DNA from: Deltaproteobacteria bacterium | Lineage (GTDB): Bacteria > Lernaellota > Lernaellaia > JACKCT01 | Assembly (NCBI GenBank): GCA_020845895.1 | Contig: JADLEX010000007.1 | Coordinates: 26,782 to 90,781, forward strand | DNA length: 64,000 nt | Reading direction: 5' to 3' | Shown: piece after piece, positions 18,855 through 27,986 of the stretch | How positions within the stretch are numbered: position 1 is the stretch's first letter | Layout of the letters: each line of letters opens with the position of its first letter | Translations under genes and position numbers: made by a program | The notes under the pieces: model-generated | Seen by the model: the letters and a program-made list of their open reading frames with translations, nothing else | Told to the model about the DNA's origin: nothing | Databases searched by the model: none

Positions 18855-18904
18855 CTGTTCCAACCGGCGCCATCCTTGAGCCGGTGCATCAACCGAAGGA
18901 ACAG
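18855..18904 (-). other. Two-stem inverted repeat (possible structured leader)
   Basis: Minus-strand order: CTGTTCC (18904-18898) pairs with GGAACAG (18861-18855), and inside it ACCGGC (18885-18880) pairs with GCCGGT (18868-18863). The outer stem ends directly before the GGGGGG ribosome-site run of the 27-residue frame. Such a two-level hairpin could control translation of that frame; no known riboswitch class is recognised. Confidence 0.4.
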
Positions 18905-19040
18905 AAGAGCAAGGAGAGTGCCACACGTGCTCGTGCGCGTAACTTGTTGGAATATCTAGAAATAGTTCTATGCTGGGGGTTGCCGGAGGACTCGCTGGAC
19001 CAGTCGAAGTTACTTCAAGTATTACGAAAAGTGCGGATGG

Positions 19041-20894
19041 CTATTGGATGTAGCCCAGGGAACGTAGCGCGTCCTTCGATGCGGCGTCGAGTTCCGCGGC
19101 TTCGCGGCGAACGCGGGGATGGTCGCGGTCAAAGGCCCTCTGCAACTCGCCGAGCGACTCGCCCCAAGGTGGCCGTTGGTCCGTCAAATCGAACATCTCC
19201 CCGGGGTCGACGGCTAGATCGTACAATTCGGTGCGTTCGCGATTTCGGTCGACCATGCGTTTTTGCATCCCTTGGCGAACGGAACTGAGCGCCACATCGA
19301 TGCCGTGAAGATTCGCGTCGACGTCCGCGAATAACGCTCCCGGCGTCGCCGACTCGTCGGTTAGGCGCGCCCAATCGCGAGAGCCCTGCTTCGGGGCGAC
19401 GCGGGCCAGTTCCTCAAACACCCCCGGCAGATCGACGAGGCTGATGGGACGATTGACGACCGCGCCCTGCGGCAGATCGGGACCCGTCACGATGAGCGGA
19501 ATGCGGACCTCTTCCTGATAGAGCGAATACCCGTGCAACAGGCCGCCGTGCTCGCGGAACTGCTCGCCGTGATCGGAGAGGAAGACGACGACCGTATTGC
19601 GGTCGAGACCGCGCCTGATGAGCGACACGAACAGACGGCCGAGCTGGTCATCCAGATAACGCACCTCGGCGTCGTAGAGCGCTCGGTACGTGGCGAACGC
19701 CGCACGGTCCTCGGTGAGCTCGAGGTCGGTGCCGTCATATCCGTAGCGAAAGTGCGGAACGGGCGTGCGCACGAATTTTTTCTTGTACGCCTCGGGCGGA
19801 CTATACGGTGCGTGCGGATCGAAAAAATGTACCCAGGCGAGAAAGGGACGATCATTGGGGAGTCGCTCGAAAAAGCGATCGACGACCCGCGCGGCGCGAT
19901 CGGAACGGATCATCGCGCGCTCTTGCGATACGCCGAGCGCGACCGCCGGCAGATACCCCGCCATGAAGTAGGCCGCGTCAGTGGCATGAGTTCGGTCGTC
20001 GAAGCTCGCGAATCCCTGTCCGAAGCCGAAGTGCTGCTTGAGAATCGGATTGGCGACCACGGCGAAAGTGTCGTAACCCATCGCGCGGAATCGTTCCGGG
20101 ATGGTCTCGACGGACTCGTCGAGGTTGCCGACCAAGGCGTTGACGCCGTGTTCGCGTGGGGAGAGCCCGGTCCAGAGCGTCGCCATCGCGGGGCGCGTCC
20201 AGGAACTCGTCGAGGTCACATCCGCAAAACGCACCCCCCGCGACGCGAGGCGGTCGATCACCGGCGTTGGGTTGTCGGGATTTCCGTAGCAACCCAGCGC
20301 GTCGGCGCGCAGCGTGTCGGCAACGATCACGAGCAGGTTTCGCGCCCCGGGGGGCGGCGCGTTGCTCGACGGTGGGACGGCGGATTGGGGGTGATGCAGC
20401 GTGTAGTTCGCGCGGTAGTGGTGATCGCTCTCGTTATGCGTCTGCACCCAATGCGCCGTATAGACCGCGAACGGGATTAGCAGGAGTCCGGCCAAGCCCG
20501 AGCGCCGGCCCGACTTCGCGCGCATCGTGAAGGCAGTGAGCGCCGCGCAGGCGACGATCGACGCAACCACGACCGCGATCGACCGCACGTTCAGGTGCGT
20601 TCCGAGTCCGTGGCGATTGAGCAGCCAGCGCGAGCCCCACAGACCCCACTGGACGAAGGTGAGAATGCCGATCGGGAACAGAAAGCGGGAGAACGGAGGT
20701 CGAGTGACCAGGGCCGCGCCGAGGCCCGCGCCGATCACCATCTCCATCGCGATGGCCGCGAACGCGTGGCGCCAGACGAGATGGAACGCACCGGGGGGCG
20801 CGCCGGCGCGCGCGACGGTCAGTTCGATCGTCGCGAGCGTCAAAGCGGCCGCGGCGCCGATGGCCGCGGACGTCATGCCCGCCGATACGCGCAT
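19041..20894 (-). CDS. Membrane-anchored sulfatase-fold hydrolase/transferase
   Basis: 617 residues. The first ~150 form four to five membrane spans; the rest is an alkaline-phosphatase/sulfatase-fold domain facing the periplasm. Metal-site motifs are present: LLVIVADTLRADALGCYG, FFDPHAPYSPP and FLSDHGEQFREHGGLLHG. The nucleophile position reads TSSWTRPAMATLWTG: the CxPxR sulfatase motif is absent, with Ser or Thr in place of Cys and Trp in place of Pro. Formylglycine-dependent sulfatase activity is therefore doubtful. A phospho(ethanolamine)transferase- or phosphodiesterase-like role on envelope polymers is as likely. Its ATG directly follows the RNase G stop codon, so it is probably in that operon. 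Confidence 0.82.
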   Translation of the reverse strand: MRVSAGMTSAAIGAAAALTLATIELTVARAGAPPGAFHLVWRHAFAAIAMEMVIGAGLGAALVTRPPFSRFLFPIGILTFVQWGLWGSRWLLNRHGLGTHLNVRSIAVVVASIVACAALTAFTMRAKSGRRSGLAGLLLIPFAVYTAHWVQTHNESDHHYRANYTLHHPQSAVPPSSNAPPPGARNLLVIVADTLRADALGCYGNPDNPTPVIDRLASRGVRFADVTSTSSWTRPAMATLWTGLSPREHGVNALVGNLDESVETIPERFRAMGYDTFAVVANPILKQHFGFGQGFASFDDRTHATDAAYFMAGYLPAVALGVSQERAMIRSDRAARVVDRFFERLPNDRPFLAWVHFFDPHAPYSPPEAYKKKFVRTPVPHFRYGYDGTDLELTEDRAAFATYRALYDAEVRYLDDQLGRLFVSLIRRGLDRNTVVVFLSDHGEQFREHGGLLHGYSLYQEEVRIPLIVTGPDLPQGAVVNRPISLVDLPGVFEELARVAPKQGSRDWARLTDESATPGALFADVDANLHGIDVALSSVRQGMQKRMVDRNRERTELYDLAVDPGEMFDLTDQRPPWGESLGELQRAFDRDHPRVRREAAELDAASKDALRSLGYIQ

Positions 20895-22436
20895 CTACTG
20901 CGAAAACACCTCAAACTGTTCGATGTGGAAACTCGGCTGATCCTTGATGATGATCATCTTGCCGAGCTTGCGTTCCAGTTCCTCGACGCCGCTGCGTTCC
21001 TCTTCGTAGAACATGTCCGCGATGTCCGGATGCACGTGCACGACGAGCGACGGTTCGCCCGTTCGGCGCGCCTCGCGGTGCATGGCCCGGAAGACCTCGG
21101 AGCACACCGTGGCGCGGCCCTTGACGAATCCGCGCCCGTCGCAATACGGGCACGGCTCGGACAGCAGCCGCAGGATGTTCTCCCGGGTGCGTTTGCGCGT
21201 CATCTGCACAAGGCCCAGTTCCGAAATCTTCAGCACGTTGGTGCGGGCCTTATCGGCCTTGAGCGACTCCGCGAGGGCGTTGTAGACCTTCTCGCGGTTC
21301 AGTTCGCGGTCCATGTCGATGAAATCGATGATGATGATGCCGCCGATGTTGCGCAAGCGGAGCTGATAGCAGATCTCCTTCACCGCTTCGAGGTTCGTCT
21401 TGAGAATCGTCTCCTCGAAGTTGTGCTTGCCCACGTAACGGCCCGTGTTCACGTCGATCGACGTGAGCGCCTCGGTGTGCTCGATGACGATGTATCCGCC
21501 GCTCTTGAGCCAGACCTTCTTTTGCAGGGCGCGGCTGATTTCGATCTCGAGATTGTAGCGGTCGAAGATCGGCTCCTCGCCCTCGACGAGCTCGATGCGC
21601 GAGTTGAGCCACGGCATGCGATCGCCGTAGATGCGCAGGATCTTCTCGTACTCCTCGCGGCTGTCGATCAGCACGCGCTCGACGTCGGTGGTCAGCAGGT
21701 CGCGCACGGCGCGTAGCACGATGGAAAGATCGGAATGCACGAGCGACGGCGCTTTGTCGCGGTCTTTCTTGCCGCCGATTCGCTCCCACACGCCGACGAG
21801 AAACTCCAGATCGACGCGCAGCGTCTCTTCGTCCACGCCCTCGGCGGCCGTGCGGACGATGAACCCCATGTCGGATTGCGGACGCAGGCCCTCGATGATC
21901 GTCTTCAGCCGCGTGCGCTCCTCCTCGTCCTCGATGCGCCGCGAAACGCCGACGTGCGTCATCGTCGGCATGAGCACGAGGTAGCGACCGGGCAGGCTGA
22001 TGTGGCTGGTCACGCGCGCGCCCTTGGTGCCGAGCGGCTCCTTCGCGACCTGCACGAGGATGTCCTGACCTTCGCGGATCAGTTGCTCGATCGGGACGGT
22101 TTCGGGCTCTGCGCCCGCCGCCTCGGGATCGTCGGAGTATCCCTCGCCCGCGCCGTTCTCGTACGAATCGCCGTCGCCGCCGGGCATGCGCATCCCGGCG
22201 TTCTTGTAGTGCCCGACGATGTCGGCGACGTACAGAAACGCGGCGCGTTCGAGTCCCACGTCGACGAATGCCGCCTGCATGCCCGGCAGGACGCGCAATA
22301 ACCGCCCCTTATAAATGTTGCCGACCACGCCGGCCTTGCGCCCCGGCTCGACGTGGAACTCCACGACCACGCCGTGCTCCAGCAGCGCGACGCGGGTTTC
22401 ATGCTCGGTCACGTTGATGATCAGTTCGCTCGCCAT
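20895..22436 (-). CDS. rng: Ribonuclease G/E family endoribonuclease
   Basis: A 513-residue RNase G-type enzyme for rRNA maturation and mRNA decay. The N-terminal S1 domain is interrupted by a Gly/Asp/Glu-rich insert (about residues 90-120). The catalytic DNase I-like part shows GGIIIIDFIDMDRELNREKV with the metal-binding Asp residues, and CPYCDGRGFVKG is the zinc-link. It lacks the long C-terminal degradosome tail of RNase E. The ATG at 22436 has GGGAG upstream and lies 38 bases inside the 3' end of the radical SAM gene. Rng next to this radical SAM/DUF2344 protein is a common bacterial pairing. Confidence 0.92.
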   Translation of the reverse strand: MASELIINVTEHETRVALLEHGVVVEFHVEPGRKAGVVGNIYKGRLLRVLPGMQAAFVDVGLERAAFLYVADIVGHYKNAGMRMPGGDGDSYENGAGEGYSDDPEAAGAEPETVPIEQLIREGQDILVQVAKEPLGTKGARVTSHISLPGRYLVLMPTMTHVGVSRRIEDEEERTRLKTIIEGLRPQSDMGFIVRTAAEGVDEETLRVDLEFLVGVWERIGGKKDRDKAPSLVHSDLSIVLRAVRDLLTTDVERVLIDSREEYEKILRIYGDRMPWLNSRIELVEGEEPIFDRYNLEIEISRALQKKVWLKSGGYIVIEHTEALTSIDVNTGRYVGKHNFEETILKTNLEAVKEICYQLRLRNIGGIIIIDFIDMDRELNREKVYNALAESLKADKARTNVLKISELGLVQMTRKRTRENILRLLSEPCPYCDGRGFVKGRATVCSEVFRAMHREARRTGEPSLVVHVHPDIADMFYEEERSGVEELERKLGKMIIIKDQPSFHIEQFEVFSQ

Positions 22437-25041
22437 GCAGGCGCTCTCCCGATTTGGGCGGGGAACAGATTGGATTCGTTTCCAAGGGATTAAAGTAGGT
22501 CTTGGTCTTTGTCCACCGGGCCCGACGAACGGCCGTCTCATCGATCGCCAGGATCAGGGCCACTGCGCCCGCGGGACGGATGCCGCCCTCGTCGGGCCGG
22601 TGCCGGATGCGCAGCGCCAGATGGCGTTCGCCGACGAGTGACACGCGGTCGATCGCCTGCTTGGCGTCGAGTCGCCGGACGCCCTTCTTGCGGGGGATTT
22701 CGACCGGCCACGTCTCGGCGTTCGTGAAACGGTCCACCGCGCTCGTGAGCGTATCCGGGTCGAGCGCGCCGTCGTCGATGAGCCCGCGCAGATCGACGCG
22801 ATACTCCGACGCGGCGATTTGCTGAAAAAGCGCTGCCTCGCGCAGAGCGAGTTGCCGGACGTCGAGAATCGGCATGCCCCCCGGCGCGTTCTCGCGAAGC
22901 CGCCGGAAAATCTCTTCGGACCCGGTCGCGCCGAGCACAAACAGGTCGAGATACTCGTCCTCGCTCTCGATGCCCGCCGAGATCGGCGGCCCGAACGCGA
23001 CACGGGGCTGCGGACTGAAGCCCTGCGTATAGGCCACGTCGATACCCGCGCGGCGCAGCACGCGATGGATGATCGGCATGAGTTCGAGGTGCCCCAGATG
23101 CCGCGTCTCGCCGCGAATCCCATAACGCACGCGGTAGCGCGAAACAACGGACTCGGCCGGCGGACGGGCGATCGGCGCATTCGGCGTCGTTTCGCCATCG
23201 CGTGGCGTGAAGACCACGGGGACGTGATCCTCGGCGAGCTGGTTTTTCACGTCGTCGAAATCGCACGACCCACACGCGGTACATTTGGCCCAGCGGCAGT
23301 CGTCGGTCGTCGCCGCCTCGAAGGCGAGCCGCCGCTCCTTGAGCAGAAACTTCTTTTCGAGCTGCGCGTCCACGCCGTCCCAGGGGAGCGGATCGTCCTC
23401 GGCGTACCCGGCCAGCAGCGCGTCGACATCGACACCCGCGAAGGCAAACGCCGCTTCCCAACGCTCGACCGAAAAATGCTCGGTCCAGCCGTCGAAGCCG
23501 CCACCGGTATCGACGACGCGCTCGATGGCGTCGGCCACGCGCCGATCGCCGCGCCCGATGATGCCCTCGATGAACGACATGCGCGCGTCGTGGCCCTTGA
23601 GCTCGACGCGCGTGCGCCGGGTCCGTGCCTTCAGATAATCCAGCCGCTCCCACGCCTCGCGGTAGTGCAGTTGCCGTTCCCAGGCGAAGGGCGTGAACGG
23701 CTTGGGCACGAAGGTGCCGACGTTGACGTTCACCTGCGCGCGGTGCGCGTGACCGTGGCCGCGCATGACGGCCAGCACGCGGAAGCACAGATCGAGGATG
23801 GCGTCGAGGTCATCCTGAGTCTCTGTCGGCAAACCGACCATGAAATACAGCTTCGCGAGATACCAACCTTGAGAGTTCACGGCTCGGCACGCGTCGAGGA
23901 TCTGCTCGTCGCTGATGGGCTTGTTGATCACCGCGCGCAGCCGTTCGGTACCGGCTTCGGGCGCGATGGTGAAGCCGCTCTTGCGCACGCGGCCGATCTT
24001 TTCGAAGACCTCGGCATTCACCGCCTCGGCGCGCAGCGACGGAAGCGAAATCGAAATGTGCCGGTCGGCGTGGCGGTCCGTCAGTTCGGTGAGCAACGGC
24101 AGAATCTGCGTGTAGTCGCCTGACGAGAGCGACAGCAGCGTCACCTCGTCGTGCCCGGTCTTCGCCAGACCCTCCTCGATGATCTCAGTCAGGGCTTTGA
24201 CCGAACGCTCGCGCATCGGTCGCGTCAGCATGCCCGGCTGGCAGAAGCGGCAGCCGCGCGTGCAGCCGCGCATGATCTCCACCGCGAGCCGGTCGTGCAC
24301 GAGCGGCGTGTTGGGCAGCGTGGGGCAGGTGGTGTGCGGCACGTCGTCGAGGTTCATCACGATGCGCCGCTTCGCGGGCACGGCGCGCTCGTCACGGTCG
24401 AATCCGGCGAATTTCCCCTGGGCGTAACGCGGCCGCCAGTGGTGCGGCAGATAGATGCCCTCGATGCGCCCGATCGCTTCGAGGCGTTCGGCACGATCCG
24501 CGCCGCGCGTGCGGTCGAGGGCTTCGAGAATCTCGACGACGACCTCCTCGCCGTCGCCGATGACCAGCGCGTCGAAAAACGGCGCCCAGGGTTCGGGATT
24601 CGACGCGCAGTGGCCGCCCGCGATGACGAGCGGATCGCCGTTTTTACGCGCCTCGGCGCGGCGCGGAATTCCGGCGGCGTCGAGCATGAGCACGACGTTC
24701 GTGCACGCGAGTTCGTATTGAATCGACACGAGCATCACGTCCATGTGGCGCACGGGGGTCTTGGTCTCCAGACCATAAAGATCCACACCCGCGCGACGCA
24801 TTTCGGCCAGCATGTCCTTGGCGGGCGCGAAGACGCGCTCGCAAAGCGCCCACGCATTCTTGTTCGCGATTTCCTGCAGGATGTGAAAACCCGTGCTGCT
24901 CATCCCGATCTCGTACAGATCGGGGAACGCGAGCGCCATGTGAACGCGCACGTCGGCGGGATTCTTGCGCACCATGCCGACCTCGCCGCCCACGTAGCGG
25001 GACGGGCGTTCAACGCGGTCGAGGCGCAGCTCGTCGAACAT
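22399..25041 (-). CDS. B12-binding radical SAM protein fused to DUF2344 domain
   Basis: 880 residues. Residues ~1-200 resemble a cobalamin-binding Rossmann domain (VIAGGHCASNPEPWAPF). The radical SAM barrel follows with Cys260, Cys264 and Cys267 in RGCTRGCRFCQPGM, then TIAPEAGTERLRAVINKPI and MVGLPTETQDD. A Cys-rich segment (KCTACGSCDF) precedes the C-terminal DUF2344 domain beginning near residue 640 (GETRHLGHLELM, YTQGFSPQPRVAFGPP). In many bacteria the two parts are separate adjacent genes, here one polypeptide. The family usually sits beside rng, as here; a role in RNA or ribosome modification is often suggested but unproven. GGAG lies 5 bases before the ATG. Confidence 0.9.
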   Translation of the reverse strand: MFDELRLDRVERPSRYVGGEVGMVRKNPADVRVHMALAFPDLYEIGMSSTGFHILQEIANKNAWALCERVFAPAKDMLAEMRRAGVDLYGLETKTPVRHMDVMLVSIQYELACTNVVLMLDAAGIPRRAEARKNGDPLVIAGGHCASNPEPWAPFFDALVIGDGEEVVVEILEALDRTRGADRAERLEAIGRIEGIYLPHHWRPRYAQGKFAGFDRDERAVPAKRRIVMNLDDVPHTTCPTLPNTPLVHDRLAVEIMRGCTRGCRFCQPGMLTRPMRERSVKALTEIIEEGLAKTGHDEVTLLSLSSGDYTQILPLLTELTDRHADRHISISLPSLRAEAVNAEVFEKIGRVRKSGFTIAPEAGTERLRAVINKPISDEQILDACRAVNSQGWYLAKLYFMVGLPTETQDDLDAILDLCFRVLAVMRGHGHAHRAQVNVNVGTFVPKPFTPFAWERQLHYREAWERLDYLKARTRRTRVELKGHDARMSFIEGIIGRGDRRVADAIERVVDTGGGFDGWTEHFSVERWEAAFAFAGVDVDALLAGYAEDDPLPWDGVDAQLEKKFLLKERRLAFEAATTDDCRWAKCTACGSCDFDDVKNQLAEDHVPVVFTPRDGETTPNAPIARPPAESVVSRYRVRYGIRGETRHLGHLELMPIIHRVLRRAGIDVAYTQGFSPQPRVAFGPPISAGIESEDEYLDLFVLGATGSEEIFRRLRENAPGGMPILDVRQLALREAALFQQIAASEYRVDLRGLIDDGALDPDTLTSAVDRFTNAETWPVEIPRKKGVRRLDAKQAIDRVSLVGERHLALRIRHRPDEGGIRPAGAVALILAIDETAVRRARWTKTKTYFNPLETNPICSPPKSGERLHGERTDHQRDRA

Positions 25042-25080
25042 GAAATCTCCAGCGAGGGAACAAAGGCGGGCCCGGCGGCG

Positions 25081-25500
25081 TCAGAACCGCGCGCCCAGCA
25101 ACTCGACGTGGCCGCCGATGCGGTCGGCGCGGTGCTCCGCGATCGTCGCGAGGCCGATCGTCGGGAACGATAGGGACCAACGGACCTGTCCGTCCGTGGT
25201 CACCGATACGACCGGGTCCTTTTCGAACGCGTCATCGGGCAGGCTGAGACCCCACAGGGTGCCGGCGGTCGCGCCGATGAGCGAACTGGAGACGAGGATC
25301 GTCGTGATGTTGCGGTCGGCATCGGGGTTGCGCCACAGGATCGTAATCGCGCCGCCCGCCACCAGCCCCGCGCTGGTGCCGATTAGAAATCCCACCAGCA
25401 CCTCGTCGCCTTCGCCCGCGTTCGCCGGGCGCGAGCCCGCCGGGACCAGCAGAATGGACGCGGTCAGAACGGCGATGACGACGGGCGCGAAAGGGCGCAT
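25081..25500 (-). CDS. Small exported protein, unknown function
   Basis: 139 residues with a classic signal peptide (VVIAVLTASILLVPAGSRPANA, cleavage expected after ANA near residue 28). The mature part has two Gly/Ala/Ser-rich hydrophobic stretches (FLIGTSAGLVAGGAITIL and SSLIGATAGTLWGLSL) resembling glycine-zipper segments, then a short soluble tail. GGGAG precedes the ATG by 5 bases. It is the first gene of a probable operon with the radical SAM gene (39-base gap), rng and the sulfatase-like gene. I recognise no family; insertion in or contact with a membrane is likely from the glycine-zipper pattern. Confidence 0.7.
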   Translation of the reverse strand: MRPFAPVVIAVLTASILLVPAGSRPANAGEGDEVLVGFLIGTSAGLVAGGAITILWRNPDADRNITTILVSSSLIGATAGTLWGLSLPDDAFEKDPVVSVTTDGQVRWSLSFPTIGLATIAEHRADRIGGHVELLGARF

Positions 25501-25536
25501 GAGACTCCCGAAAACGGCTCCCCCGAAACGGCGCGG

Positions 25537-25565
25537 AGCGTAACAATTCGCCCCCCGGGTGTCAA
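25537..25565 (-). promoter_or_regulatory. Candidate promoter for the 25.5-19.0 kb operon
   Basis: Minus-strand TTGACA at 25565-25560, 17-base spacer, TACGCT at 25542-25537, about 37 bases before the ATG at 25500. The -35 box is perfect; the -10 box is only partly consensus. Confidence 0.45.
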
Positions 25566-25694
25566 ACCGGATGTACGATTATTTCGAGAATGAACCGCGC
25601 TGACGCATCTCATGGCCCGTTCGGAGGGCTTTATCGATAATCCGGCTTCACCCGTTTTTTTCAACCTCAACCGATCGCTTCGCGCGGAGGTCAC

Positions 25695-26402
25695 GTGTCG
25701 GGCATGAAAAATGTTGTTGTCACCGGGGCGAATCGCGGTATCGGTCTCGAATTCGTCCGGCAATGGCTGGCGGGCGGGCACCGGGTGATCGGCACGGCGC
25801 GCCGGCCACCCGAGGCGGCGGAGCTGGCGGCGCTGAAAAAGGCGACGGGGGACCGGCTCGAGGTGCTGGAACTCGACGCGGCCGACGACCGGTCCGTCGC
25901 GAAGTTCGCACGGGCGCTGCATTTCGAAGCCATCGACGTGCTCGTGAACAACGCCGGCGTGTTGCTCGACGAGGGGCGGTCCTGGACGCGACTCGATACC
26001 GGTCGGATGCTCGAAACCTTCAACGTCAATTCAATCGGGCCGCTGCGCGTGACGAGCGCGGTACGCCCGATGCTGACGGCTTCGGGCCGGGCACTCGTCG
26101 TCAACATCTCCAGCGGCGCGGGATCGATCGCCGGGGCCGAACCATCGGACACGATGGTCGCCTACCGCATGTCGAAGGCGGCGCTGAACATGGCGAACCG
26201 CTCGGTGGCGGAGGGGCTTGTCCGCGATCACATCGTCTCGGTCGCCATGTGCCCGGGCTGGGTTCGGACGGACATGGGAGGGCCCAACGCGAGTCTCGCG
26301 GTCGAGGAGTCCGTTGCGGCGATGATGGCGACCATCGCGCGGCTGACGCTTCGCGACGCCGGGAGGTTCATCGACCGAAATGGGACCGACATCGCCTGGT
26401 GA
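25695..26402 (+). CDS. SDR-family oxidoreductase
   Basis: 235 residues from a GTG at 25695, placed 4 bases after GGAGG; the ATG at 25704 is the alternative. It is a classical short-chain dehydrogenase: VVVTGANRGIGLEFV is the TGxxxGxG cofactor loop, VNNAGVL the NNAG motif, VNISSGAGS the catalytic Ser, and YRMSKAALN the YxxxK pair. NADP preference is suggested by the Arg residues after the second strand (TARRPPEA). Similar to the C-factor / sniffer-like carbonyl reductase group. It is a single plus-strand gene that ends 6 bases from the convergent radical SAM gene; the substrate is unknown. Confidence 0.88.
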   Translation: MSGMKNVVVTGANRGIGLEFVRQWLAGGHRVIGTARRPPEAAELAALKKATGDRLEVLELDAADDRSVAKFARALHFEAIDVLVNNAGVLLDEGRSWTRLDTGRMLETFNVNSIGPLRVTSAVRPMLTASGRALVVNISSGAGSIAGAEPSDTMVAYRMSKAALNMANRSVAEGLVRDHIVSVAMCPGWVRTDMGGPNASLAVEESVAAMMATIARLTLRDAGRFIDRNGTDIAW

Positions 26403-26408
26403 GGAATC

Positions 26409-27827
26409 CTAAAGTCGGTCGGCGATGGCGCGGTAGACGGTGCGCACGCCCTCGCGGAACGAGAGCCGCCGCGAGCGCCGATAAAACAGCCAGAAATAAC
26501 TCGCCCGGTAGATCAATCTGTACACGGCGCGGAACGGCCCGTGCGACAGTCGTTCGACGAAGCTCTCCATCCACGGATAGAAAAACAGGATGTAGGCGAA
26601 CTTGTGCAGAATCTCGATGCGCCGCGCTTCGGGCGTCGTCAGCAGGCTGCGGTCGTGCGGGTTGATGTCGAGCACCTCGGGCCACAGGTTGTTGCCGACC
26701 ATGCCCATCTCGATTGCGTCGTCGCCCAAATCCGTCTTGGGAAACGGCACGAAGAGGATGAACCAAGCCTGATCCGCACCGATCTCGCGGTTGAAGCGGA
26801 TCGTTTCGAGCGCTTCCGGGTACGATTCGCCCGGCAAGCCGAGCATGTTGGTCGTCTGGACGTGGATGCCCACGTTGTGCAGGCACTTCATGGCGTGGAA
26901 CAGATCCTCGTTCGTGATCTTTTTCTTGAGCGCCTTGCGCCGTTCCTCGCTGCCGGTCTCGAGACCCATCTCCACCGACTCGCATCCCGCGTTGATAAGG
27001 CCGCGCGCGACCTCGGGGTCGATCTGGTCCGCGCGTACGAAACACTTGAAGGGCGTGCGCAAATCGCGTTCATAGGCCGCCAAAAATTCGAGAAACCAGT
27101 CGCGGTGCAGCGCCAGCAGGTCGGAGTAAAACGCGAAACGCTTGATCCCCAGCTCGGCCACGGCGCGGCGCGTTTCGACCAGAATGTCGTCGATGGAGCG
27201 CTGCACGTAGAACTCGCCCATGCCCTTGAACAGGCGCATCGAGCGGTGGTTGTGGCAAAACGTGCAGTGGTACGGGCAGCGGCGGCCCGACGCGATGAAA
27301 AAATGCCGTTTGTCGTAGGCCCCGGTGTCCTTGAGGATCTGCGTGTCGGGTTGCGGGATTTCGCTCGCGGTGAGCAGTGGCGCGAGATCGATGGTGTCGT
27401 AGGGATGAGCGCCATCGTAGATGTTTGGGATCGCATGGTCCGCGTCGTTCTCTTCGCGGCGCACCCAGTCGGCCACGGCACGCTCGCCCTCGCCGATGCA
27501 CGCGCCGTCGAAGACCTTTGTGTCGATCTGCTCGGGGAAAAACATCGCGTGATAACCGCCGACGCACTGGCGGATGCGGTCGCCGAACTGTGCGCGCATG
27601 TTCGCGGCGATGTCGCGCACGGGTCCGTATTCCGGGGTCATCGCCGTGTAGAGCACATAAGCGCGCCCGGAGTGTTCGCGCAGACGTTTCGTCAGCAGCG
27701 CGGGTTCGCCGGAGACCAGCTCGGTCGTCATGCCCGCGTCCTTGAGGACCGTCGACAGCGTCGTCATCGCGATCCGCTGCACGTGCATGCGCTGGTACAT
27801 GAAGACATGCGGTGCGGTCGCGTTCAT
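26409..27827 (-). CDS. Cobalamin-binding radical SAM protein (BchE-like family)
   Basis: 472 residues from the ATG at 27827, which has GGGAGG upstream; an open frame up to 27950 lacks a better start. Residues ~1-105 form a B12-binding domain ending in CVGGYHAMFFPEQ. The radical SAM cluster is Cys184, Cys188 and Cys191 in GRRCPYHCTFCHNH. It is followed by GLETGSEERRKALKKKI and NMLGLPGESYPEALE, the usual order of the Mg-protoporphyrin cyclase (BchE)/methyltransferase-like group. The C-terminal ~80 residues are basic and aromatic. No other bacteriochlorophyll gene is present, so photosynthesis should not be inferred. Possible roles are methylation or cyclisation of a lipid or peptide. Confidence 0.85.
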   Translation of the reverse strand: MNATAPHVFMYQRMHVQRIAMTTLSTVLKDAGMTTELVSGEPALLTKRLREHSGRAYVLYTAMTPEYGPVRDIAANMRAQFGDRIRQCVGGYHAMFFPEQIDTKVFDGACIGEGERAVADWVRREENDADHAIPNIYDGAHPYDTIDLAPLLTASEIPQPDTQILKDTGAYDKRHFFIASGRRCPYHCTFCHNHRSMRLFKGMGEFYVQRSIDDILVETRRAVAELGIKRFAFYSDLLALHRDWFLEFLAAYERDLRTPFKCFVRADQIDPEVARGLINAGCESVEMGLETGSEERRKALKKKITNEDLFHAMKCLHNVGIHVQTTNMLGLPGESYPEALETIRFNREIGADQAWFILFVPFPKTDLGDDAIEMGMVGNNLWPEVLDINPHDRSLLTTPEARRIEILHKFAYILFFYPWMESFVERLSHGPFRAVYRLIYRASYFWLFYRRSRRLSFREGVRTVYRAIADRL

Positions 27828-27986
27828 GGCTCGGCCTCCCGGAACGCGCGGCAAATTGGGCGCGCCCGCCCGCATTTCGTCCGCGCTCGATCGATGGTTC
27901 AGGTCTAGCCGCCCCCCGTTGCCAAGGTCAAGGCAAAATCGCGCCAACATCGAATTGCGTCATCGCCCTGACAGGCCGCGTGTGAG

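Noticed and set aside
26409..27827. BchE-like similarity as a sign of phototrophy
   Set aside because: The family is broad and no other bacteriochlorophyll, carotenoid or reaction-centre gene is in the window.
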